The notes under the pieces were generated by a model. The model saw only the letters and a list, made by a program, of their open reading frames with translations, was not told the DNA's origin and did no database searches. The position numbers and the translations under genes were made by a program. Below, in pieces: positions 1-6,310 of a stretch of DNA of 7,562 bases (positions are counted from its first letter, which is position 1; the number at the start of each line of letters is the position of its first letter). The DNA comes from JANXLS01 sp038227045 (GTDB lineage Bacteria > Planctomycetota > SZUA-567 > H5-PLA8): positions 1 to 7,562 of the forward strand of contig JBBRQD010000188.1 in the NCBI GenBank assembly GCA_038227045.1, given 5' to 3'.

Positions 1-108
1 AACACGAACGATTTGCGCACACGCCTGCATGGCGAACTGACCCATCTGCGCAATCGGAAAGACCTGCTTGCGTCATTCGTCCAGCATTCCAGTCCGCTCT
101 TGGAATGA
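1..108 (+). CDS. C-terminal end of an unidentified protein (partial)
   Basis: An open frame enters from the left edge and ends at a TGA at 106-108, giving 35 residues that finish SSPLLE. The fragment has leucines at residues 5, 9, 13, 16, 22 and 23 with many charged residues between them, as expected for an amphipathic or coiled-coil helix. The other two plus-strand frames look less protein-like. The family is not recognised and the fragment is too short to assign a function. The final codons overlap an inverted repeat, CATTCCA (85-91) with TGGAATG (101-107). The tail of a chance open frame cannot be excluded. Confidence 0.4.
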   Translation, partial: NTNDLRTRLHGELTHLRNRKDLLASFVQHSSPLLE

Positions 109-340
109 GCGTCTACTTTGACTATGCTGTAGTCAATAAGTTGAAATTTAGATGATTGTTTCTATCAATCCAGATTGCTAATAATAATTCAAATTTGGAA
201 TCTTAATAATGTCGTGGCACGACTATACCGCAAGCGCCGCCCCCTGTCGACGACGCCTTTGCATCAAACGATTTAGGTAGTCAAAGTGCGATGGAACCCG
301 CGGGCGTCCGCCAGCTGTACAGCTCAACTTGACCATTACT
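109..340. other. AT-rich intergenic spacer with short dyad symmetries
   Basis: No gene is visible here. The stretch lies between the end of a plus-strand frame and the end of a minus-strand pseudogene, so it is a convergent spacer. It holds three perfect dyads: TTGACTA (118-124) with TAGTCAA (130-136) around a 5-nt loop, GTCGTGGCACGAC at 211-223, and AGCTGTACAGCT at 313-324. The first lies 9 nt after the stop codon at 106-108 and could help end transcription, but it has no T-tract, so it is not called a terminator. Confidence 0.5.
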
Positions 341-871
341 TTACAGGGTATCAATATCATTGATCCCCTTGGCGGCCCTGCATCCGCGCGGAGTGAACCC
401 TAGCAGGCGGTCATATCCGGCGGCACATATCGAACGGCGCAGCGCGGAATTCGTGGGGTCCTGCCCTTCAAAGTCAATCGAAGCAAGCTCAACATGGCGC
501 GCCCGCTCGGGCATTCATAGCAACACACGAATCCGTCATTGAAGGCATGCCCGGCGGATTCTCGCCCTGTCCACGCCGGCCAACGCTCTTTGGCATGTGG
601 GTCCGCGCGCCAGCGCAACGTTCCAACGCGTTCCCCTTCGCAGTATTCTTCGTCAAGGAATAAAACCAGTTCCAACACACGCCGGGTGCGCTCGTCGACG
701 GCAAACTCAAATATCGTGAACGGGCCATGCTCCCAATCATGCTCCCAAAAGCACCAACCAGCCGCTGATTTTACCCGCCGCGCTGAATTTGTTGGGAAAT
801 TTCTTTACTCGATGACTCGGAGAATCCGTTGAACGAACCTGGGGGAGAATTCTCCCGAGATCAATCGTCAT
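341..871 (-). pseudogene. Frameshifted gene for an unrecognised protein of about 176 residues
   Basis: Three minus-strand frame segments join into one protein-like reading. An ATG at 869-871 opens MTIDLGRILPQVR and runs to a region ending KISGW near 758. The frame one base over then continues as GWCFWEHDWEHG through DERTRRVLELVLF and DEEYCEGERVGTLRW to YECPSGR near 500. The original frame then resumes as ARHVELASIDFEGQ and ends at TAA 341-343. The first shift matches a one-base insertion near 754-770 and the second a one-base loss near 495-510, so the two cancel. The middle segment has no in-frame start and is preceded by a stop at 805-807, so it cannot be a separate normal gene. The reconstructed protein is rich in Trp, Glu and Asp, and I do not recognise its family. 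Only a weak ribosome-binding site precedes the ATG. It lies 217 bp downstream of pnkp on the same strand. Sequencing errors in an intact gene would look the same. Confidence 0.5.
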
Positions 872-1088
872 GTTCACGTCGTGATTTTGGCGAGGTCAGG
901 AAATTGTAGGAGACCAAGAAATGTGTTCCTGGGCGTTCCATAGCATTCCGGCTACGCGCGGTCAAAAGATAGAGGCAGCGGGCGTATTTGGTGTCGACGT
1001 TCCGATTTCTTACATGATTCACCAAATCGAAAACGCGTGAGACCAACCGACTGGTGACTACCGTCGAGGAATAATGTGAGCCTACACT
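872..1088. other. Intergenic region downstream of pnkp
   Basis: I see no convincing gene, and no GC-rich hairpin with a T-run that would clearly terminate the operon. A 61-codon minus-strand frame covers 861-1046, but it begins with TTG, has no clear ribosome-binding site and is unusually arginine-rich. Operon transcripts could therefore continue into the pseudogene downstream. Confidence 0.4.
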
Positions 1089-3659
1089 TCACAGCCGAGG
1101 ATCGATTGGCTCACTTTCGAGTGCGAGCACGCCAAAGACGCATTCGTGAACGCGGCGCAACGGTTCGTTTCGGGCGAAGCGTTCAAGGGCTTCGATGCCA
1201 AGTGCGAATTCTCGCAACGCCAGCGAGCGCTTGGCGGCCAGGCCTCGAGAACGCAGACGATCAAGGTTTTCCGGCGCGGTGTATTCCGGGCCGTAGATGA
1301 TTCGCAGGTACTCGCGCCCGCGGCATTTGACCGCGGGTTGAACTATGCCGCGTCGACCTTTGTCGATGAAATTCAGCGGCTTCACAACCATGCCTTCGCC
1401 GCCTCGACCGGTCAATTCCAGCCACCATTGAACGCCGCTGTTCTGGCTTTCGGGATCGAGTAAATCGATTTGCTTAAACGGAGTCGCCAACAAAACACCA
1501 GACGATACATCGCAGATTTTTTTCAGTGTCTGCATGTGCCAGACGTGATCCTTATCCGTATGCGTTGCTTTTTCGGTCGCGAGAATATGGAACGGAGCAA
1601 GCTTGATGTCCGCAATCGAATTCACCGTCCAGCAGTAACGTTGATATGCAGCGACGTAATCGGTCGTCATCGATTCTCGGTTCTTAAAATTCTCGAACAA
1701 ACCATTGAGTTCCACGCCGCTGGTTTGCGCGGTTTCCAGCGCGCGCACGACATCCGGCAGCGCAGCCGTTGACGCCGATCCGACCGCTGCGTATTGGTTC
1801 TTGAGCAGCGCTTGGGCTTTCGCGGACCAAGGCATCAATTCGCAATCGAGGCAGACCCAGTTTGTCTTAAATTCGTCCCAGAAATTCGTCGCCGTCAGCG
1901 CATCGCTAACGATTTCGAGCAGTGCCGTTTCCATTTTCGCTTCGTCAAAGAAACGGCGGCCTGTACGAGTGAAACACACGCCGATGCCTTCACTACGGAC
2001 GCCGAAGCGTGTTTCGGCGGCGGCTTCATCGCGGCAGACAATCAATACCGCGCGAGAACCCATGTGCTTTTCTTCGCAGATGACCTGCGGCACACCTTCG
2101 CTGCGATAATACTCGAACGCTTGCGCCGGGTGTTCGAGCAGGCCGGGCTCCTGGCTCGTGCCGCACGGCGACATCGTGGGCGGCAGATAAATCAGCCACT
2201 TCGGATTGATTGCAAATCGACTCATGACTTCAAGTGCCGCAATGCCGTTCTCGTCTCGGATCGTGACATTGTGATGCAGGCGCGTGGAGATGATGCGCTT
2301 GCCGCGCACGTCGTCAATATCGAGAACGTCGTCGTGCTGCTGCTGAGCGCTCAGCGCGGGCGCAGAATTCGTTTCGGTCAAAAACGGTTTCGCGGGCTGG
2401 CAATACGTCTGTGCGGCTGGAACGGAAACGAGTTCGCGTTCGGGATAACGCAGCGCCGTCAGCTTGCCACCAAAGACGCAGCCTGTGTCGATGTTGATCG
2501 TGTGGTTCAGCCACTCCGGTTCCGGCACAGGAGTGTGGCCGTAGACGACGGTCGCGCGGCCGTGATATTCCGATGCCCAGTTGTAGCGCACGGGCAGGCC
2601 GAACTCGTCGGTCTCACCGGTGGTCTCGCCGTACAATGCAAACTCGCGCACTTTGCCCGAGCCGCGGCCCTGCATTTCTTCTTTCATCCCGGCGTGTGCG
2701 ACGACCAGTTTGCCGCCGTCGAAAACATAGTGGCTGACCAGATCGTCGATGAAATCGGCGGCGATGCGACTGAAGCCGCGATAAAATTCTTCGTACGCTT
2801 TGAACTGGCTGAGCGACTCGGCAAGGCCGTGTTTGACCTGCACGTCTTTGCCCCAAATCGCGCGCATGAATTTGATGTCGTGATTGCCTGGAACGCAGAA
2901 CGCATGACCGCCCTTCACCGAATCCATTACCATCCGCACCACTTCCGGAATCTTCGGTCCGCGATCGACGAGGTCGCCGACGAAGACAAGTTTGCGCCCG
3001 GCCGGATGCGCATAACTCAAATCGGGCTGGGCTTCATATCCGAGCTTGCTCAGCAATAAAAAAAGTTCATCGCAACATCCGTGCACGTCGCCGATGATGT
3101 CAAACGGTCCTGTTTCGTGTTTGAGATTGTTCCACAAAGGCTGGCGTTCGATCGTGACGGCATCGATTTTTTCAACTGAATCGAGCGTGAACGTGTGGCG
3201 AAAACCTTCGCGCTCAAGCCCGCGCTGCGAGCGCCGCAACTGCTGGCTTTGCTGGCGAACCACATGCGAACCGAACTGGCGATCCGGCCGCGAGCTGTTT
3301 CGGTCGTGGCACACCTTTTCGGGAAGATCGAACACGATACCAACCGGCAGCACGTGAAATTTCCGCGCCAATTCAACCAGCGGTTTGCGTGCCTCCGGCT
3401 GAACATTCGTCGCATCGATCACCGTCAGCTTTCCGGCCGCCAGCCGCTTCGCCGCGATGAAGTGCAATACCTCGAACGCATCGTTCGTCGCGGCCTGGCT
3501 GTTCTCGTCATCGGATACAAGACCGCGACAATAGTCCGACGACAGCACTTCAGTCGGCTTGAAATGCTTGCGCGCGAAGCTCGATTTGCCCGAGCCGGAC
3601 GGGCCGATCAGGACGACGAGGGAGAGTTCGGGGAAGGTGAGGTTCATATTCTTAGACAT
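1089..3659 (-). CDS. pnkp: Polynucleotide kinase-phosphatase-ligase of the Pnkp/Hen1 RNA repair system
   Basis: This 856-residue protein heals and seals cut RNA. Its kinase phosphorylates the 5'-OH end, its phosphatase clears the 2',3'-cyclic phosphate or 3'-phosphate end, and its ligase-like domain joins the ends in concert with Hen1. The kinase domain (about 15-175) has the P-loop GPSGSGKSS at 19-27, SSDYCRG at 40-46 and Arg120. The metallophosphoesterase domain (about 185-400) has GDVHG at 190-194, GDLVDRG at 228-234, GNHD at 258-261, HAGM at 322-325 and GHT at 374-376. The adenylyltransferase/ligase domain (about 475-856) has motif I KHMGSR with nucleotidyl lysine Lys531, LDCELMPW at 604-611, EGMVVKP at 755-761 and KCRGREYL at 778-785. 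Length and domain order match Clostridium thermocellum Pnkp, and no key residue appears lost. The chosen ATG has a GGA nearby and overlaps the stop of the upstream gene by 8 nt (ATGTCTAA). A second ATG at 3647 gives MNLTFPELSLVVLIG, which by memory matches the Clostridium N-terminus and its residue numbering, so it is a real alternative start. Confidence 0.97.
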   Translation of the reverse strand: MSKNMNLTFPELSLVVLIGPSGSGKSSFARKHFKPTEVLSSDYCRGLVSDDENSQAATNDAFEVLHFIAAKRLAAGKLTVIDATNVQPEARKPLVELARKFHVLPVGIVFDLPEKVCHDRNSSRPDRQFGSHVVRQQSQQLRRSQRGLEREGFRHTFTLDSVEKIDAVTIERQPLWNNLKHETGPFDIIGDVHGCCDELFLLLSKLGYEAQPDLSYAHPAGRKLVFVGDLVDRGPKIPEVVRMVMDSVKGGHAFCVPGNHDIKFMRAIWGKDVQVKHGLAESLSQFKAYEEFYRGFSRIAADFIDDLVSHYVFDGGKLVVAHAGMKEEMQGRGSGKVREFALYGETTGETDEFGLPVRYNWASEYHGRATVVYGHTPVPEPEWLNHTINIDTGCVFGGKLTALRYPERELVSVPAAQTYCQPAKPFLTETNSAPALSAQQQHDDVLDIDDVRGKRIISTRLHHNVTIRDENGIAALEVMSRFAINPKWLIYLPPTMSPCGTSQEPGLLEHPAQAFEYYRSEGVPQVICEEKHMGSRAVLIVCRDEAAAETRFGVRSEGIGVCFTRTGRRFFDEAKMETALLEIVSDALTATNFWDEFKTNWVCLDCELMPWSAKAQALLKNQYAAVGSASTAALPDVVRALETAQTSGVELNGLFENFKNRESMTTDYVAAYQRYCWTVNSIADIKLAPFHILATEKATHTDKDHVWHMQTLKKICDVSSGVLLATPFKQIDLLDPESQNSGVQWWLELTGRGGEGMVVKPLNFIDKGRRGIVQPAVKCRGREYLRIIYGPEYTAPENLDRLRSRGLAAKRSLALREFALGIEALERFARNEPLRRVHECVFGVLALESEPIDPRL

Positions 3660-4209
3660 CGTGTTCCGGTTGCAATGGAAAGTGTTTCCATTGGAATTGA
3701 TTCACTACCGCTGCTTCTTCGATATCGAATTCAGGATTGTAACTGTGTGAATGAGGAACAGGAATTCGAATGTCTCCTTGTTTGAAACCTCGCTTCCGAA
3801 GTGTTGCTAAATACTTTTCGATAGGTCCATAACAATAGAGAATATTGTGACGATCGTAAATCAAACTCTGAAATGGTTCGTTCGACAGGACCCAAATGTT
3901 GTGACGAGCATCGTTTTCGAAAAAGGCTCGATGTTCGGAAAGAAACGAAATTGCTTCCGCGCGAGTTATCGGAAAGGGAGATTGGTAGCGCCCCTCTTTC
4001 GCCCCGGTCCGGGAAACAAGCAATACATAAAGTAAACACAAGGGCTCCGGCAAGAATTCCAGAAGCGAAATCATCAGATCAATATGTCCTTCGCGGGGAG
4101 CAATATCCAGCCGATCCCTTCCGGTAGTTTGATAGATTGAGTATAGATTCGGATATTGGAAGGGGTGCCAGTCATTTTTATCGAAACTTGCAAATTTATA
4201 CGGCTCCAT
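3652..4209 (-). CDS. Unrecognised 185-residue protein encoded between hen1 and pnkp
   Basis: This gene lies inside the RNA-repair operon, and I do not recognise its family. The ATG at 4207-4209 has a strong ribosome-binding site (AAAGGGGG) located within the last codons of hen1. The gene overlaps hen1 by 14 nt, and its TAA lies inside the ATGTCTAA shared with pnkp, so translation of all three genes is probably coupled. The protein has no signal peptide. A short hydrophobic stretch (residues about 54-66, LPEPLCLLYVLLV) looks more like a buried helix or strand than a membrane span. The C-terminal third is the most distinctive part: YDRHNILYCYGPIEKYL at 118-134, then RKRGF, IPVPHSHSYNPEFD at 149-162 and WKHFPL at 174-179, rich in His, Tyr and Trp. 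Sampled GC is about 44%, against about 60% in hen1, which suggests later acquisition. The size and composition resemble immunity or accessory proteins, but this is only a guess. An upstream in-frame start at 4287 adds an Arg-rich stretch that is antisense-like and was rejected. Confidence 0.85.
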   Translation of the reverse strand: MEPYKFASFDKNDWHPFQYPNLYSIYQTTGRDRLDIAPREGHIDLMISLLEFLPEPLCLLYVLLVSRTGAKEGRYQSPFPITRAEAISFLSEHRAFFENDARHNIWVLSNEPFQSLIYDRHNILYCYGPIEKYLATLRKRGFKQGDIRIPVPHSHSYNPEFDIEEAAVVNQFQWKHFPLQPEHDV

Positions 4210-5617
4210 CCACGCCCCCTTTATTGAAGAATACCCCCATCTGCGTCGGCGTCCCCACCGACGCATCCTCTGCACCAATTCCCACAAAACTCACAGCATA
4301 CCCGAACCGCGTCGCCACACCGTTCGCCCACGTCTGAAACTGCTCGCGCGTCCATTCAAACCGATGATCGCGATGTCGGAATTTTCCTGCGGGCAGGGTT
4401 TCGAATTTCACGTTGTATTCAACATTCGGCGTCGTCACCGCGATCATTTTCGGTTTCGCGAATTCGAAGAGCACGCGCTCGAACGCGGCCAGTCTCGCCG
4501 GATCAAGATGCTCGATCACTTCGACCACCGCAGCCGCGTCGAATCCGCTCAGTCGTTTGTCGCGGTACATCAGCGATCCTTGGATGAGTTCGATGCGTTC
4601 CTTCTGCTTTGGCGGCAGTCGGTCCAGATGCAATTTGTCTTGCGCAATTTCGAGCGCGCGATGCGAGACGTCCATTCCGACAATGCGCTCGAAACTTTTG
4701 TCTTTCAGCAATTCGCGCAGCAGCTTGCCTTCGCCGCAGCCCAGATCGAGCACGCGTTTTGCCCCGGAGTTTTTCAACGCCGCAACCACCGTGCCCAGGC
4801 GCTGCTCGTTCAAGCTCAACGGTCGTTCGACGATTTCCTCTTCGACGGTTTGGACTTCGATGCTCGCGTCGGGTTCTTCGCCCTCGATCAGCCGCGACAG
4901 CGCTTCCTCTGCCAAATTACGGCGATGTTTCAAATAACGACGCGTGATCGTTTCGCGTTCGGGATGTTCGGACAGCCAGCCCTCGCCGTGCTTCAGCAGC
5001 TTTTCAACTTCGTCGTCGCCGATCCAATAATGCTTGTCGTCATCCAAGACGGGAATTAACACGTACAAATGCGTGAGCAATTCGCGCAGCGTTTTCGACG
5101 CTTCGAGTTCGACGGAGAAGTACGGGCTTTCGCCCCACTCGGGAAATTTGAGATCGAGCGGAATGCGCTGCGCACGGATCTCGTATCCCAGCGGCGCGAA
5201 CAGTCGGCGCAACACATCCTCGCCGCCGCTTCGACACGGGATCACTGATAGGCGCACGGATAAATGGAGTGGAATGTCCACCAATTCCGGTTTGTCTTTG
5301 CATCGCCCGGCGAGCGCAGAACCGAACACCTGTGCGATAGCGACGCTCAAGAATGACGACGCAACATAAGGGCGGTCGTTGACGTATTGTTCCAATTGGA
5401 AACCTTCACCCGAAGGACCGCGCCGGTTGCGAACCAAGCCGATGGGGTCGACATCCAGCAGCAAAGCGGCCGTGCAACGTTGAGCATTGGCTTCGGGATA
5501 AAACACATGCGCTTTCCCGAAACTCAAGTCAAACGACTGGCAACGCGCCGGATTCTTGTGCAGCAGATAACCGAGATCGGCGGCATTCACGTGAGTGCTG
5601 GTAATGGTCAGAAGCAT
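4196..5617 (-). CDS. hen1: 3'-terminal RNA ribose 2'-O-methyltransferase Hen1
   Basis: Hen1 transfers a methyl group from S-adenosylmethionine to the 2'-OH of the 3'-terminal nucleotide of cut RNA before Pnkp seals it. This protects the repaired site from a second cut by the same ribotoxin. The 473-residue product has the bacterial Hen1 layout. The N-terminal half (1 to about 245, opening MLLTITSTHVNAADLGYLLHK) is the bacterial-specific module that works with Pnkp. The C-terminal methyltransferase has SAM motif VLDLGCGEG at 289-297, Asp316 in VGMDVS, the metal-binding set Glu366, Glu369 and His370 in EVIEH, TTPNVEYN at 395-402, and His418 in HRDHRFEWT (415-423). Arg273 is also present. These fall at the positions I remember for the characterised enzymes. 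The start at 5617 is chosen over an ATG at 5629 because it gives the canonical N-terminus and has GAGAG five bases upstream, whereas the earlier ATG lacks a ribosome-binding site. The family core ends near PTQMGVFF, and the last nine residues (NKGGVDGAV) look like an added tail containing the next gene's ribosome-binding site. Confidence 0.96.
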   Translation of the reverse strand: MLLTITSTHVNAADLGYLLHKNPARCQSFDLSFGKAHVFYPEANAQRCTAALLLDVDPIGLVRNRRGPSGEGFQLEQYVNDRPYVASSFLSVAIAQVFGSALAGRCKDKPELVDIPLHLSVRLSVIPCRSGGEDVLRRLFAPLGYEIRAQRIPLDLKFPEWGESPYFSVELEASKTLRELLTHLYVLIPVLDDDKHYWIGDDEVEKLLKHGEGWLSEHPERETITRRYLKHRRNLAEEALSRLIEGEEPDASIEVQTVEEEIVERPLSLNEQRLGTVVAALKNSGAKRVLDLGCGEGKLLRELLKDKSFERIVGMDVSHRALEIAQDKLHLDRLPPKQKERIELIQGSLMYRDKRLSGFDAAAVVEVIEHLDPARLAAFERVLFEFAKPKMIAVTTPNVEYNVKFETLPAGKFRHRDHRFEWTREQFQTWANGVATRFGYAVSFVGIGAEDASVGTPTQMGVFFNKGGVDGAV

Positions 5618-5684
5618 TGAAACTCTCATGCGTGAAAGGAGACTTCAACAACACTTTATTATCATCCGTACAAAACGCCATTGT

Positions 5685-5714
5685 ATTAGAAACTGAATGG
5701 AAATGCCGATCCAA
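5685..5714 (-). promoter_or_regulatory. Possible sigma70-type promoter for hen1
   Basis: Reading the minus strand, TTGGAT (5709-5714) is followed after 18 bases by TCTAAT (5685-5690), about 68 bases before the hen1 start. The -10 element matches TATAAT at five of six positions, while the -35 is weak (three of six). A second -10-like GATAAT occurs at 5658-5663 without a good -35. It is the only AT-rich stretch directly upstream of the operon, but the call rests on short motifs. Confidence 0.25.
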
Positions 5715-5740
5715 GCGGGTAATCAGAAAGGATTGGCTAA

Positions 5741-5868
5741 GCGCTGGCGACAGCGCAGCACACCTTGAGTTTGCAGGCACGGTGCCCTTCGGTTCTCAAG
5801 CCTGCTTTGGCGAGGCCTTTAACTATCTGCGTCGCGGTGTGGGTGCGGTTACTGCGCAATTTCGCGAC
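5741..5868. other. Structured intergenic segment with nested inverted repeats
   Basis: No gene is convincing here. GCGCTG (5741-5746) and CAGCGC (5751-5756) form a perfect stem around GCGA, a GNRA-type tetraloop if the plus strand is transcribed. CTTGAG (5764-5769) pairs with CTCAAG (5795-5800) and encloses the dyad GGCACGGTGCC (5776-5786). GCAGGC (5773-5778) can also pair with GCCTGC (5800-5805), so a pseudoknot-like alternative exists. GTCGCG (5831-5836) pairs with CGCGAC (5863-5868) and encloses TGCG (5844-5847) with CGCA (5855-5858). A structured RNA is possible. A decayed repeat or chance pairing in GC-rich DNA is also possible. Confidence 0.4.
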
Positions 5869-5895
5869 CCGTAGGTCTTATCGGAACGGTAGCCA

Positions 5896-5962
5896 CGAGG
5901 CGCCCACAGCGCAACACGGCGCGAACGTAGGCGTATTGGCCGCGAACGAGCGGGTGGCCTCG
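5896..5962. repeat. Inverted repeat closing a GC-rich segment
   Basis: CGAGG (5896-5900) pairs with CCTCG (5958-5962). After a 3-base bulge the stem continues with CCAC (5904-5907) against GTGG (5954-5957), giving nine pairs that close a loop of about 46 bases. No gene overlaps it convincingly. It continues the structured character of the preceding segment. Confidence 0.35.
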
Positions 5963-6023
5963 GACCCGATTCCCCCCTGGCGGGTATGGGTTGAGGCAAC
6001 GTTCCCGATTCTCACACACACAA

Positions 6024-6055
6024 ACTTTTTTTAAAAAAAAGTAGAGCGCTTTTTT
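6024..6055. repeat. T/A/T tract able to form two competing hairpins
   Basis: The tract runs AC, seven T, eight A, GT at 6024-6042, a near-perfect palindrome. The same A-run plus G (AAAAAAG, 6035-6041) is also complementary to CTTTTTT (6049-6055) around the 7-base loop TAGAGCG. The two pairings exclude each other because both use the A-run. If transcribed on the plus strand, the second form ends in a T-run like a weak terminator. The sequence is directly visible, and its role is not known. Confidence 0.5.
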
Positions 6056-6061
6056 GAGGGC

Positions 6062-6112
6062 CTCTCATAGGAGAGACGTGCCAAAAACACGTCGAATTAT
6101 GGGGTATAATTC
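6062..6112. repeat. Three abutting perfect stem-loops
   Basis: CTCTC-ATAG-GAGAG (6062-6075) is followed by GACGTG (6075-6080) paired with CACGTC (6088-6093) around CCAAAAA. The next base starts GAATTAT (6094-6100) paired with ATAATTC (6106-6112) around GGGGT. The first two stems share G6075 and there is no spacer between the second and third. A TATAAT occurs within the third stem (6105-6110) but has no matching -35, so it is not called a promoter. The arrangement suggests an RNA or a compound palindromic repeat. Confidence 0.55.
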
Positions 6113-6160
6113 AGGCCGGTTTAAGCGCGAATTTGATCATTTTTCAGCCTTAGCAATCGC

Positions 6161-6190
6161 CATGCCATTGGCGGATTCGCCATTCGCATG
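6161..6190. repeat. Symmetric 30-nt stem-loop
   Basis: CATGC (6161-6165) pairs with GCATG (6186-6190), then a symmetric 3x3 internal loop, then TGGCG (6169-6173) pairs with CGCCA (6178-6182) around the loop GATT. The symmetry of the internal loop makes this more than a single short palindrome. It is one of a row of hairpins and has no coding overlap that I believe. Confidence 0.5.
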
Positions 6191-6221
6191 TGAACCCATC
6201 CACGAAAAGAACTACTCGCGC

Positions 6222-6243
6222 AACGAGGGCGGTCGCCCTTGTT
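6222..6243. repeat. Strong GC-rich stem-loop
   Basis: AACGAGGGC (6222-6230) pairs with GCCCTTGTT (6235-6243) around GGTC: nine pairs, one of which is a G-T pair (6225 with 6240). On the plus-strand RNA that is a tolerated G-U wobble, while on the opposite strand it would be an A-C mismatch. This slightly favours folding of a plus-strand transcript. There is no T-run after it, so it is not a standard intrinsic terminator. Confidence 0.5.
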
Positions 6244-6260
6244 TGCTAATACCAGTAAGG

Positions 6261-6310
6261 GCTGACATACTTGTCCGCAATCGAAACAAAGCGGACAAGT
6301 AGATGTCAGC
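6261..6310. repeat. 18-bp inverted repeat, probable dispersed palindromic element
   Basis: GCTGACATACTTGTCCGC (6261-6278) pairs along its full length with the sequence at 6291-6310, with only a 2-base bulge (AG, 6301-6302) and a 12-base loop. The core TGTCCGC-loop-GCGGACA, and its plus-strand reading LSAIETKRTS, resemble from memory a high-copy intergenic palindrome found in Bradyrhizobium-like genomes, whose spurious translations begin MSAIGTKRTS. That resemblance was not searched. A miniature element with terminal inverted repeats is the alternative. Confidence 0.6.

Noticed and set aside
539..832. A 97-codon plus-strand frame
   Set aside because: The product is Ser/Arg-rich and opposite a much more protein-like minus-strand reading.
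861..1046. A 61-codon minus-strand frame overlapping the pseudogene start by 11 bases
   Set aside because: The overlap would allow coupling, but it begins with TTG, has no clear ribosome-binding site and has many arginines. It stays possible but unsupported.
1794..3059. A 421-codon open frame on the plus strand
   Set aside because: It lies wholly antisense to pnkp, whose three domains and catalytic motifs are intact. The antisense product is Phe/His/Arg-rich with no recognisable motif.
4210..4287. N-terminal extension of the 185-residue gene to the start at 4287
   Set aside because: The added residues are Arg/Trp-rich and overlap the conserved end of hen1. The ATG at 4209 has a much better ribosome-binding site.
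4364..5059. A 231-codon open frame on the plus strand
   Set aside because: It is antisense to hen1 and rich in Phe, His and Arg, as expected for the complement of a GC-biased gene.
6105..6110. A perfect TATAAT suggesting a promoter
   Set aside because: No acceptable -35 lies 16-18 bases upstream, and the motif is explained by the surrounding palindrome.
6054..6302. An 82-codon plus-strand frame across the hairpin row
   Set aside because: It is made of inverted repeats, with no ribosome-binding site and no recognisable protein features.
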